Shown here: piece by piece, positions 1-7,848 of the stretch
Layout: each line of letters starts with the position of its first letter
Position numbering within the stretch: the first letter of the stretch is position 1
Assembly (NCBI RefSeq): GCF_017497985.1
Contig: NZ_JAGDFV010000004.1
Span: 90,331 to 154,330, forward strand
Length of the DNA stretch: 64,000 nucleotides
Source of the DNA: Meiothermus sp. CFH 77666
GTDB lineage: Bacteria > Deinococcota > Deinococci > Deinococcales > Thermaceae
Reading direction: 5' to 3'
Made by a program: the position numbers and the translations under genes
Notes under the pieces: generated by a model
The model's database searches: none
Seen by the model: the letters and a program-made list of their open reading frames with translations, nothing else
What the model was told of the DNA's origin: nothing

Positions 1-383
1 CCGACGGCGACACCGCCTTCATGCTGGTCAATGCGCCCCCTTTGCCGCCAGGCACCTCGAGCCCGCCTGAAAGCCAGGCTTACGCCGAGCACTTGCTCCA
101 GAAGCTAGCCCGGCTACACCCCCTTCCCATTCGAGCGTGGCGGGCGCTGAGCCCGGTGGACTACAGTCGCACGGCCTACCGGGGTGCGTTGTACGGGCGG
201 GCTCCGCACGGGTTGCTGGGGGCGCTGCGCCCCGGCTGGGCGGTGGCGGGTCTGCGGAATCTGGTGCAGGTGGGCGGCACCGTACACCCGGGAGGAGGGG
301 TGCCGCTCTCCATGCTCTCGGGTTGGAACGGGGCGGGTTGGCTTTTGAGCAGAGCCTCGGGGCAGAGGGGAGGGTTCGCTTGA
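1..383 (+). CDS. CrtI-type carotenoid desaturase/oxygenase family protein, C-terminal part (5' truncated by window)
   Basis: The reading frame is open from base 3, so the gene begins before the window and only about 127 residues are present. The last third holds the conserved end of the phytoene-desaturase (CrtI/CrtO) flavoprotein family, with GGTVHPGGGVP followed by MLSGWNGAGWLL; this segment closes the FAD-binding fold in that family. These enzymes desaturate or oxidise carotenoids in the membrane. The stop codon overlaps the TTG start of the P450 gene (TTGA, 380-383), so the two are probably translated together, which supports a carotenoid role for both. The exact substrate cannot be told from this fragment. 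Confidence 0.8.
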   Translation, partial: DGDTAFMLVNAPPLPPGTSSPPESQAYAEHLLQKLARLHPLPIRAWRALSPVDYSRTAYRGALYGRAPHGLLGALRPGWAVAGLRNLVQVGGTVHPGGGVPLSMLSGWNGAGWLLSRASGQRGGFA

Positions 384-1525
384 GGCTCGAGGGGGTGGCT
401 GTGGGGCGGCCCCTGCCGCAGCCCAGAGGCTATCCCTGGGGTCCTCTGGCCCATCTGCCGCGCTGGGCCGGTGAGCCGCTGGCGCTGCTAGAGGAAGGGG
501 CGGCCCTGGGGCCGGTTTTCGGTTTGGGCCTGGGCCGCAAGGCCGTGGTGGGCTATAGCCCCGAATGGAATAAAAGGTTGCTCACCGACCTGGAAACCTT
601 CCGCTCCAAAGGCAGTTTTTCCAGCCTGACCCCCTACCTGAACGGCGGCATCATCACCACCGACGCCCCGGCGCACAAGCCCCGGCGCCAGGAGCTGAAC
701 CCCTATTTTCACGCCAAAGCGCTGGTGGGCCTGGAAGGGCGAATTCGGGCCGCCCTGGAAGAAATACAACCCAGGGGCGAGTTTGAGGCCAACGCCTGGG
801 CCTCCCAGGTTGCGCAGACCAGCCTGAACGTGGCCTACTTTGAAGGCCGGTTTCCCCAAGGGGAGCTGGCCCGGTTTCTGGCCCCCCTCAAAAAGCCCTT
901 TCCGGCCCCCCTGCTGCCGCGCCCGCTGCTGTTTGCGCGGGTTCGGCGGCGGGTAGGGGAGATGCAGGCTGCCGGGTATGGCCTGGCGGGCCATCTGCCC
1001 GCCGACGAAGTGCTGATCGGGCTGGCAGCAGGCTACGATACCACCGCCCACACCCTGGTCTGGGCGCTCTGGCACGCCGCGCATTATCCCGACTGGCACC
1101 ACCCGGCAGGCCATGCCCTGCTCGTCAAGGAGACCCTGCGCCTGTACCCGCCCGGTTTTATCGGGAGCCGCAGGGTGGTGAGGGGGCTAAAGTTCGAGGG
1201 GTACTTCATCCCCAGAGGTGCCCTGGTTCTCTACAGCCCCTACCTGACCCACCGCCACCCCGACCTGTGGGAAAGGCCCCTGGTCTTCGACCCGTCGCGC
1301 TTCCAGGGGCGCATTCCGGCCTGGGGCTACCTACCCTTTGGCGGGGGGGAGCGCACCTGCCTGGGGATGCACTTCGCCCAGATGGTGTTGGAGATCGCCC
1401 TTTCGCTATTGGGGCCGCTCGAGCCCCTCCAGGGTGACCCCCAGCCCAGACCCGGCCTGACCCTGGCGCCCAGGGGGGCGCTATGGTTGCGCCCCAGGGG
1501 ATATACCAAATCTGCCCAGAAGTGA
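380..1525 (+). CDS. Cytochrome P450, CYP175-like (probable carotenoid hydroxylase)
   Basis: A 381-residue soluble P450. Landmarks: I-helix AGYDTT at 217-222, ExxR motif ETLR at 251-254, and heme-binding loop FGGGERTCLG at 320-329 with the cysteine ligand at 327. The length fits the short thermophilic CYP175 group, whose T. thermophilus member hydroxylates beta-carotene. I chose the TTG at 380 because it overlaps the TGA of the CrtI-like gene and sits 6-8 nt after a purine-rich GAGGGGAGGG; the upstream in-frame extension would only re-read the CrtI gene. The role in xanthophyll synthesis is inferred from neighbour and family; the motifs themselves are clear. Confidence 0.86.
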   Translation: MRLEGVAVGRPLPQPRGYPWGPLAHLPRWAGEPLALLEEGAALGPVFGLGLGRKAVVGYSPEWNKRLLTDLETFRSKGSFSSLTPYLNGGIITTDAPAHKPRRQELNPYFHAKALVGLEGRIRAALEEIQPRGEFEANAWASQVAQTSLNVAYFEGRFPQGELARFLAPLKKPFPAPLLPRPLLFARVRRRVGEMQAAGYGLAGHLPADEVLIGLAAGYDTTAHTLVWALWHAAHYPDWHHPAGHALLVKETLRLYPPGFIGSRRVVRGLKFEGYFIPRGALVLYSPYLTHRHPDLWERPLVFDPSRFQGRIPAWGYLPFGGGERTCLGMHFAQMVLEIALSLLGPLEPLQGDPQPRPGLTLAPRGALWLRPRGYTKSAQK

Positions 1526-1552
1526 CACAAAAGCGATATACAAGTCCCTCGT

Positions 1553-1588
1553 ACGCGCCCCCTGGCGCGGCAAGTGAGGGGCGCGTTT
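1553..1588. terminator. Inverted repeat between convergent genes, probable bidirectional terminator
   Basis: A perfect 9-bp stem (ACGCGCCCC at 1553-1561 and GGGGCGCGT at 1578-1586) encloses a 16-nt loop. It lies between the end of the P450 gene and the end of the convergent acetyltransferase gene. The T tract is short (three T), so termination is likely but not certain. Confidence 0.5.
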
Positions 1589-1641
1589 AGCGCCGCTCAC
1601 GCGCAGAGTTGGTAATAGGTTTGGGATAGGGGTACAAAGCC

Positions 1642-2205
1642 TCAAAAACACTCCCAATCTTCCCGGGTTATTTCCATCGGCACAAACTCGGATTTGGGGG
1701 CCAGCCCAAAGTTGAAGCGAGGGGTGGGTGCTGGCGGGGTGGGCACGTGCCGAAAACCCGCTTTCTCGAAGGCCCGTTGGGCGCGCAGGTTGTGCTTGTA
1801 GGTGCGCAGCTTGACCTTTTGCAGCCGCAGGGTGCAGAAGGCGTATTCCAGCACCGCCTTGACCGCGTCGGTGCCGTAGCCCTGCCCCCAGCGGTTTTTG
1901 GCCCCGATCAGAATACCCAGGGTGGCCTCGGTGCGGGTCATTTCGTAGAGCTCCACCGTGCCCAGCCACTCGCCCTTTTCGTCCAGAATGCCAAACCCCA
2001 TGCGGTCGCCCCGGCTGACCTCGCCCATCACCACCCGCTTGAAGAGCCAGAGGGGCATTTTGAGCGGACGGCTGCCGTTCCACTCGGCAATTTCGGGGTC
2101 GCGGAAGCACTCGTAAAACCGCCGCCACTCCGTTTCGGTGAGGGTTTCGGTGAAGGGCTTGAGGGTGACTTTCCCGTGGCGGGGCCAGGTGTTGCTGAGC
2201 GTCAC
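1642..2205 (-). CDS. GNAT family N-acetyltransferase (RimJ/RimL type)
   Basis: About 187 residues with the Acetyltransf_3 layout. An N-terminal substrate region is followed by acetyl-CoA motif A in NRWGQGYGTDAVKAVLEYAF, then a C-terminal strand with the usual N-x-x-A-x-x-A-F-E-K-A-G-F signature of ribosomal-protein-type acetyltransferases. The acceptor is unknown. The GTG at 2205 is the most likely start because no ATG lies between it and the divergent promoter region, but the ribosome-binding site (AAAAAGG) is too close, so the start is uncertain. The gene diverges from the serine hydrolase gene and converges on the P450. Confidence 0.78.
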   Translation of the reverse strand: MTLSNTWPRHGKVTLKPFTETLTETEWRRFYECFRDPEIAEWNGSRPLKMPLWLFKRVVMGEVSRGDRMGFGILDEKGEWLGTVELYEMTRTEATLGILIGAKNRWGQGYGTDAVKAVLEYAFCTLRLQKVKLRTYKHNLRAQRAFEKAGFRHVPTPPAPTPRFNFGLAPKSEFVPMEITREDWECF

Positions 2206-2278
2206 CTTTTTAGCATACGGCAAAGCCCACGGGACAATGGTTTGGGCGGGCAGGATTGCGGTATAGACTGAATGGGTC

Positions 2279-3283
2279 ATGCTCGAGCAAGCCGCACAAA
2301 TTGCCAGAGATGCCGTGGAATCGGGCCGGATTCCAGGGGCCGCGCTGGGGGTGGTGCATCTGGACGGTTCCACGGAGATGTTTTGCGCGGGTGTGAAGCA
2401 TCTGCACAAACCGGGTGCGGTAGACCCCGACACGCTGTTCGACCTGGCCAGCCTGACCAAGGTGCTCTTTACTGTGCCCCAGATACTCCGCCTGGTGGAG
2501 GAGGGATTGGCCGACCTGGACGACCCGCTTTCGCGCTTTCTGCCCGAGATGGCCTGGATGCAAGGCTCGGAGTTGCCCCGTCGCACCCTGCGCCAACTGC
2601 TCACCCACGTCTCGGGCCTGCCAGCCTGGGAGGCCATCTATACCTGGGGCGGCGAGGCCCATACCCTCAAACACCGGGTTTTGCAACACCGCTGGGAGGT
2701 GGGGCCGGTGGGTGCCCACCTCTACTCGGACATCGGCTACATCTTGCTGGGGCTGGTGCTCGAGCGCGTCCGAGGCCAGAACCTGACCCGTTTCGCGCTT
2801 CCAGAGGGGTTTTGCTTCAATCCCACCCACCCCGACGACTGCGCCGCAACCGAGCAAGACCCCTGGCGTGGGCGCATCTTGCAAGGCGAAGTACACGACG
2901 AGAACTGCTTTGCCCTGGGGGGTGCCACCGGACACGCAGGGCTTTTCGGTAGCCTGCGGGGGATTCTGGCCTATGTCCACCGCCTGATGAAGGGCGAGGT
3001 GCTTTCCCCGGCAGCCCTGGCGGAGATGCGTCGCCCCCAGCACGCCGAGCGAGCCCTGGGCTGGCTGATTCCATACCCCCCCTACAGCGGCGGCAGCCTG
3101 TGTAGCCGCCAGACCCTGGGCCACACGGGCTTTACCGGAACCGGCGTCTGGATGGATTTTGAGCGGGGTTATGCCTGGGTTTTGCTGACCAACCGGGTGC
3201 ACCCCAGCCGACACCGGGAAACCGGCATCCTGGAGTTGCGGCGGGCAGTCGGGAACGCCATCGCCGCAGCGTGGAAGGGCTGA
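2279..3283 (+). CDS. Serine hydrolase of the beta-lactamase / penicillin-binding family (class C type)
   Basis: A 334-residue protein with the class C beta-lactamase/esterase fold. The nucleophile motif SLTK is at 58-61, the second motif Tyr-Ser-Asp is at 149-151 (usually Tyr-x-Asn), and a glycine-rich GHTGFTGTG near 280 matches the position of the HxG/KTG box. There is no signal peptide, so it is probably a cytoplasmic esterase or peptidase rather than a true beta-lactamase. Substrate unknown. The gene is monocistronic and divergent from the acetyltransferase. Confidence 0.82.
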   Translation: MLEQAAQIARDAVESGRIPGAALGVVHLDGSTEMFCAGVKHLHKPGAVDPDTLFDLASLTKVLFTVPQILRLVEEGLADLDDPLSRFLPEMAWMQGSELPRRTLRQLLTHVSGLPAWEAIYTWGGEAHTLKHRVLQHRWEVGPVGAHLYSDIGYILLGLVLERVRGQNLTRFALPEGFCFNPTHPDDCAATEQDPWRGRILQGEVHDENCFALGGATGHAGLFGSLRGILAYVHRLMKGEVLSPAALAEMRRPQHAERALGWLIPYPPYSGGSLCSRQTLGHTGFTGTGVWMDFERGYAWVLLTNRVHPSRHRETGILELRRAVGNAIAAAWKG

Positions 3284-3318
3284 TTGAGAATGAGAGGTTG
3301 GGCAAAAACCTGCCCTGC

Positions 3319-3429
3319 TCAGTCCAGCACTTCATCTGCCGGGCTGTTCTCGAGAATCCCCCGCCAGACCAGCGCTACCACGGGCAAGGCGACTACCAAC
3401 AAAAGCAGTGCGGCCAGTAAACTTTCCAC
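3319..3429 (-). CDS. Tiny single-span membrane protein, 36 residues, unknown
   Basis: A GTG-started frame encodes a hydrophobic helix (roughly residues 3-22, rich in Leu, Val and Ala) followed by a polar tail ending PADEVLD. It lies 56 bp downstream of another small one-span membrane protein on the same strand, which suggests a small operon. No strong ribosome-binding site is visible. The helix-then-acidic-tail pattern is what argues for coding. Family not recognised. Confidence 0.45.
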   Translation of the reverse strand: MESLLAALLLLVVALPVVALVWRGILENSPADEVLD

Positions 3430-3485
3430 ATTTCAAGGGTAGGTTGGCTTGGTCAGCGTGGGGTCAGTGTGGCGCTGACAGAACC

Positions 3486-3734
3486 TCAAGAGGCTTCGTC
3501 TTTGCTGGGGTTTTTGGACAGGGCCCGCTGGCTGGCTTTGATGCCGGCATCGAAGTCAATCTCCATGGGCGGTTTGTCGTCCATATCCACAAACACCGAA
3601 GGGTTGTGCGGCTGAGAATTACGGGAATCTGAGGCTGGGTGGTTGCTGGGCGGGTTTCGTTTGCTCAAGTAGTACACCACAGCACCTAACAACACCAGAA
3701 GCCCCAAGAGCGCCACCACCCACACCCAGGTCAT
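3486..3734 (-). CDS. Small single-pass membrane protein, unknown
   Basis: An 82-residue protein. The helix WVVALLGLLVLLGAVVYYL (about 4-22) is followed by Lys-Arg (positive-inside) and then a polar, Asn/Ser/Asp-rich cytosolic tail with MEIDFDAGIKASQRAL. It starts 112 bp downstream of recG on the same strand and is followed by the 36-residue membrane protein. No family recognised; a regulatory or scaffold role cannot be supported from sequence. Confidence 0.65.
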   Translation of the reverse strand: MTWVWVVALLGLLVLLGAVVYYLSKRNPPSNHPASDSRNSQPHNPSVFVDMDDKPPMEIDFDAGIKASQRALSKNPSKDEAS

Positions 3735-3845
3735 AGGGCTATGCTACCGCAGTTCGGTTGGAGGACGGGTTTACGTGTGCAGAGGGGTGGGTTCTGCTGG
3801 AACATCACACCGCACAAATCTGGCTCAGTTCAGGTAATACGCTCA

Positions 3846-6230
3846 TCAAATCACCTCGCGGAAACCAATGGCCTCGGCCCGGGCTTGAAGCTCGCGCTTC
3901 AGGAGGGCGTGTTCAGGGTTATCCAGGTAGGGGTCGGCTTCCAGAATGGCCCTGGCCAGCGCCCGGCTCTCCTCGATGATGGCCTGGTCGGAGGCCAGGT
4001 CGCCGAGCCGCAGGTCGGGCATACCCGACTGGCGCACCCCCCGCAGTTCGCCGGGGCCGCGCAGCTTCAGGTCTTGCTCGGCAATATAGAAGCCGTCGGT
4101 GGATTCCTCGATGACCCGCAGGCGCTGCATGGTGCGCTTGGAGGTTTCACCCGCAATCAGGATGCAGTAGGACTCGAGCCCTCCCCGCCCCACCCGCCCG
4201 CGCAACTGGTGAAGCTGGGCCAGCCCGAAGCGCTCGGCGTTTTCGATGATCATCAGAGTAGCCTGGGGGATGTCCACCCCCACCTCAATCACGGTGGTCG
4301 AGACCAAGAGGTCGAAGGCCCCCTGTTTGAAGCGCTCCATCACGGCGTCCTTTTCGTCGGGCTTCATCTTGCCGTGGAGCAGGTCTATGCGTACATCCGG
4401 CAGAAGCGTCTCGAGCTCCTCCCGCAGCTGGGTGGCGGCGGCCAGCTCGGCGGTGGCCTCCGACTCGCCCTCCTCAATCATGGGCGTGACCACAAACACC
4501 TGGTGGCCTTTCTGGATTTCCTGCCGGGCAAAGGCGTAAGCCTGGGTGCGGGTTTTCTGGGTGAGGATTTTGGTCTGGATGGGGGTGCGGCCTGGGGGCA
4601 GCTCGTCAATCTGGGAGACCTCGAGGTCGCCGTACAGGGTCAGGGCCAGCGAACGCGGAATGGGGGTGGCCGACATCACCAGCACATCGGGCCGCTGGCC
4701 CAGGAGCCGGCGGCGTTGCAAGACCCCAAAGCGGTGCTCCTCGTCTATCACCGCCAGGCCCAGATCGCGGAACGCCACCCCGTCCTGGATGAGGGCATGG
4801 GTGCCCACCACCACCTGGGTTTGGCCGCTCTGGAGCCGCTCCTGCACGGCCCGCTTCTCGCTTCCGGTCATGGAGCCCACCAGCAGATCCACCGAGACCC
4901 CCAGCGGGTAAAGGTAGCGGGTCAGGTTGTCGAAGTGCTGCTTGGCCAGAATCTCGGTGGGGGCCATCAGGGCCCCCTGGGCGCCGTTCTGGGCAGCCAC
5001 ATAAAGGGCGGCGGCGGCCACGGCGGTCTTGCCCGAACCCACATCCCCCTGCACCAGCCGGGCCATCTGCCGCTCGGACTGCATGTCTTCGAGTATCTCG
5101 TTCAGCACTCGCTCCTGTGCGCGGGTCAGGCGAAAGGGCAGGGTGGAGCGGAAGCGCTCGACCATCTCGGGGGTTACCCGGAACATCCGGCCCAGCAGGG
5201 CCGAGCCGCCCGACTGAATCATCACCTTGAGCTCCAGCAGCAAAAACTCGTCGAACTTGAGCCGGTAGAGGGCTTGCTCGAGCTTCGCCTCCGAATCGGG
5301 GAAGTGGGCCTGGCGCAGGGCTTCGTCCAGGGTCAGGGCGCCGGTTTGCAGGGCCCGGTTTGCGGCCCCCTGTCCCCGCCGGTAGGGCTCGAGGGGGTCG
5401 GGTATGGCGGTGAAAGCCTCCAGAGCCCGCCAGACCGCCCGGCGCAGGAAAGCCTGTCCAATGCCCTCTTTGGCGGGATACACCGGCACGATGCGCCCGG
5501 TGGAGAGGGATTCGCCGCCTTCGTCCTCGAAGTATTCCACCATGAGCGAGATGTGGCCCCCGCGCTTTTGCACCCGTCCCGAGAGCACGATGCTGGCCCC
5601 TTCGGACATCTGCTTGAGCACCCAAGGCTGGTTGAACCAGACCCCGGTAAACTTCCAGCCCCACCCGTCCATAAAGCGCACCTGCACCAGTTGCAGTCCT
5701 TTTCTGGGGGTCTTGACCAGCTCCCGGCTCAGCACCTTGCCCACCACGGTAGCCTTGGTGCCGTCTTCCACGTCGCGCACACTTTGCAAGGTGCGGCGGT
5801 CTTCGTAGCGGCGGGGGTAGTAGTGGAGCAGGTCGCGCAGCACCCGAAGGCCCAGCTCGGCCAGCTTTTTTTTGCTGCCCGGCCCCAGGTTCAGGGCCTC
5901 GAGGGGGGTGTCGAAGTGAAGGGGGGTAGAACGGGGGTTTTCTGTTAACGGGCTCCTGTCCCCTAACCCCTGACCCCTGACCCCTGACCCCTGTGCCCTG
6001 TCCCCTCCTATTCCCCCCAGCAGCGCAATGGCCTTTTGGAGCTGGGTTTTGCGGGCCTCGGGCTCCATCTGTCGGTAGCCGGCCAGCATCCGGCGCACCT
6101 CGGGAAAGGGCTGGCCCAGGTTCTCCAGGAGCCTTTCCAAACCCCCCGCCACCACCCGATCCTGAGCGCCATCGGCGAGTTCGCGCTGCAGGGGGCGGAG
6201 CAAGCGGGCTTTGAGTTCTTCGCGGGTCAC
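3846..6230 (-). CDS. recG: ATP-dependent DNA helicase RecG
   Basis: RecG reverses stalled replication forks and unwinds branched DNA. The 794 residues contain the N-terminal wedge/OB domain, Walker A GDVGSGKT at 395-402, a DEEH motif II at 496-499 (DEQH is more usual in RecG), the QLRGRVGRG helicase motif VI, and the C-terminal TRG region. An N-terminal extension of about 100 residues precedes the wedge domain, as in other Thermales. Odd feature: residues 76-92 are encoded by a tandem heptanucleotide repeat of the kind otherwise found between genes here, so the linker appears to have absorbed one of these repeats. Confidence 0.95.
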   Translation of the reverse strand: MTREELKARLLRPLQRELADGAQDRVVAGGLERLLENLGQPFPEVRRMLAGYRQMEPEARKTQLQKAIALLGGIGGDRAQGSGVRGQGLGDRSPLTENPRSTPLHFDTPLEALNLGPGSKKKLAELGLRVLRDLLHYYPRRYEDRRTLQSVRDVEDGTKATVVGKVLSRELVKTPRKGLQLVQVRFMDGWGWKFTGVWFNQPWVLKQMSEGASIVLSGRVQKRGGHISLMVEYFEDEGGESLSTGRIVPVYPAKEGIGQAFLRRAVWRALEAFTAIPDPLEPYRRGQGAANRALQTGALTLDEALRQAHFPDSEAKLEQALYRLKFDEFLLLELKVMIQSGGSALLGRMFRVTPEMVERFRSTLPFRLTRAQERVLNEILEDMQSERQMARLVQGDVGSGKTAVAAAALYVAAQNGAQGALMAPTEILAKQHFDNLTRYLYPLGVSVDLLVGSMTGSEKRAVQERLQSGQTQVVVGTHALIQDGVAFRDLGLAVIDEEHRFGVLQRRRLLGQRPDVLVMSATPIPRSLALTLYGDLEVSQIDELPPGRTPIQTKILTQKTRTQAYAFARQEIQKGHQVFVVTPMIEEGESEATAELAAATQLREELETLLPDVRIDLLHGKMKPDEKDAVMERFKQGAFDLLVSTTVIEVGVDIPQATLMIIENAERFGLAQLHQLRGRVGRGGLESYCILIAGETSKRTMQRLRVIEESTDGFYIAEQDLKLRGPGELRGVRQSGMPDLRLGDLASDQAIIEESRALARAILEADPYLDNPEHALLKRELQARAEAIGFREVI
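5958..6006. repeat. Heptanucleotide tandem repeat inside recG (7 units, 49 bp)
   Basis: Seven consecutive 7-mers read GTCCCCT, AACCCCT, GACCCCT three times, GTGCCCT and GTCCCCT. It lies in the recG N-terminal linker, encoding a Gly/Arg-rich stretch. Same unit length and copy number as several intergenic repeats in this window. Confidence 0.9.
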
Positions 6231-6538
6231 GGCTTCCTCGTCAAATAACAGCTACATTGTACCCAGGCCAAACCGCTAACTTTGCGGTTTGGGGCAGCCA
6301 AGTTGCGCTTGTATAAGGTTTAGAGATGAATCCAGACTGCGCTAGAAAATCATGCTCCGGGCGCAATACCCGTGTGATTTTCAATCATCCCAGTAGCCAA
6401 AACATAGGCGGGAGGTACTTATCTGATGATGCGGTTGAAGCTGATGGAGGATTCTGGTTCGCAATGTAACGCTTCCCAGGGGGCCCAATGTCTCAAATGT
6501 CATGGTCTGGGTGGGGTGGGCTCGTATACTTGGTGGGT
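6231..6538. promoter_or_regulatory. Divergent intergenic region between recG and the M16 gene, with inverted repeat
   Basis: A 308-bp gene-free stretch. It holds a 9-bp inverted repeat (CCAAACCGC at 6268-6276, GCGGTTTGG at 6284-6292, 7-nt loop) 38 bp upstream of recG, a possible -10 (TATAAG near 6313), and the -10 of the M16 gene near 6525. The inverted repeat has no T tract and is more like an operator than a terminator. I see no convincing gene here. Confidence 0.4.
6525..6530 (+). promoter_or_regulatory. -10 box TATACT, leaderless promoter of M16 peptidase operon
   Basis: TATACT ends 8 nt before the ATG at 6539, so the expected transcription start falls at or just before the initiation codon. 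No clear -35. Confidence 0.55.
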
Positions 6539-7771
6539 ATGGCGGTATCGCAAGTTGAAACTTTGGCCAATGGCCTGACGCTGGCCGTGGAGGAACAGCC
6601 CTGGAACCCCGGTGTGGCCATGCAGTTACTGGTGCCGGTAGGCGCCGTGAACGACCCCGAGGGCATGGAAGGAGCGGCCAGCTTGCTGGAGGGCTGGCTC
6701 TGGAAAGGGGCGGGCAGCCGGGATGCTCGGGCCCTGGCCAATGCTTTTGACGACCTGGGGGTGCGCCGGGGCAGCAGCAGCGCCCTCGAGTACACCACCT
6801 TTGCCGCACAGTTTCTGGCCGAAAAACTCCCCGCGGTGCTCTCGCTCTATGCCGATGTGCTGATGCGCCCCCACCTGCCCACCGAGGCCCTGGAAGCCGT
6901 GCGCCAGATTGCCCTGCAAGAGCTGGCCTCGCTGGAAGACCAGCCGCCCAAAAAGATGTTTGCCGCCCTTCGCCGGGCGGTGTTTGCCAGCCCCCACGGG
7001 CGCAATCCCAGCGGACAGAAGGCCCACCTGGAAAGCATTTCCGCCGAGGCCCTGCGGGAAGACTTTGCCCATCGCTATGCCCCCCAGGGGGCGATTCTGG
7101 CCCTGGTGGGGGGTGTACGCTTCGAGGAGGCCAGGGAAGCCGTCGAGAATGCCCTGGGTGACTGGAAGGGGGCCGGGGCGGGGTATCCGGCCATTGAGCT
7201 ACGGCCCGCCCATACCATCCACCTCGAGCAAGACACCGCCCAGACGCAGATTGGCCTCATCTACCCCGACATCTCCTTCGACCACCCCGAGTTTTACAGC
7301 GCCCGCCTGGCCGCCCAGGTGCTCTCTGGGGGCAGCAGCAGCCGCCTGTTTACCGAGGTGCGTGAGAAGCGGGGCCTGGTCTACTCGGTGTATGCGGCTC
7401 CCAATGGCATCAAGGGCTATAGCTACCTGACCGCCTATGCCGGCACCACCCCGGAGCGGGCCGACGAGACCCTGCAGGTGATGCAGGAAGAGATCGCCCG
7501 GCTTTCGCAAGGCGTCTCCGAGGCCGAGCTGGAACGCACCAAGATTGGCTTGCGGGCCGCCCTGGTGATGCAGGATGAGTCGTCGCGCTCGAGGGCCAGC
7601 AGCATCACCCGCGACCTCTACCTGCTGGGCCGGGTACGCACCCTGGACGAGATCGAGGCCCAGATTGCCGCCGTGGATGTGCCGCGCATCAACCGCTACC
7701 TGGCCGCCAACCCCTACCGAAACCCCTGGATAGCCACCCTGGGGCCGAGAAAGCTGGCCGTTACCGAGTAG
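6539..7771 (+). CDS. M16 family peptidase-like subunit lacking the zinc motif
   Basis: A 410-residue M16B-type protein. The position of the zinc-binding HxxEH motif reads SLLEG (48-52): both histidines are gone and only the glutamate remains, so this subunit should not bind catalytic zinc. The C-terminal half keeps the second M16 domain, including the R/Y-type segment EKRGLVYSVYA that shapes the active site of the partner. It is followed 77 bp later by an M16 gene with an intact motif. Paired active and inactive M16B subunits forming a heterodimer are known in other bacteria. Start chosen at the ATG just after TATACT. Confidence 0.88.
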   Translation: MAVSQVETLANGLTLAVEEQPWNPGVAMQLLVPVGAVNDPEGMEGAASLLEGWLWKGAGSRDARALANAFDDLGVRRGSSSALEYTTFAAQFLAEKLPAVLSLYADVLMRPHLPTEALEAVRQIALQELASLEDQPPKKMFAALRRAVFASPHGRNPSGQKAHLESISAEALREDFAHRYAPQGAILALVGGVRFEEAREAVENALGDWKGAGAGYPAIELRPAHTIHLEQDTAQTQIGLIYPDISFDHPEFYSARLAAQVLSGGSSSRLFTEVREKRGLVYSVYAAPNGIKGYSYLTAYAGTTPERADETLQVMQEEIARLSQGVSEAELERTKIGLRAALVMQDESSRSRASSITRDLYLLGRVRTLDEIEAQIAAVDVPRINRYLAANPYRNPWIATLGPRKLAVTE

Positions 7772-7848
7772 CGGGGGGAGAAGCGGAAAGCTTGTGGCCC
7801 AAGCCCGAAAGCCGATTTTTTCGAGCCACCTGCGTTTGTGGAGTAGAT

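Noticed and set aside
3741..5948. A 735-codon open frame on the plus strand
   Set aside because: Antisense to recG and without any recognisable motif.
6431..6583. Cys-containing 50-codon frame after a GGGAGG near the M16 gene start
   Set aside because: It overlaps the M16 gene in another frame and has no zinc-ribbon pattern that holds; the M16 start is well supported.
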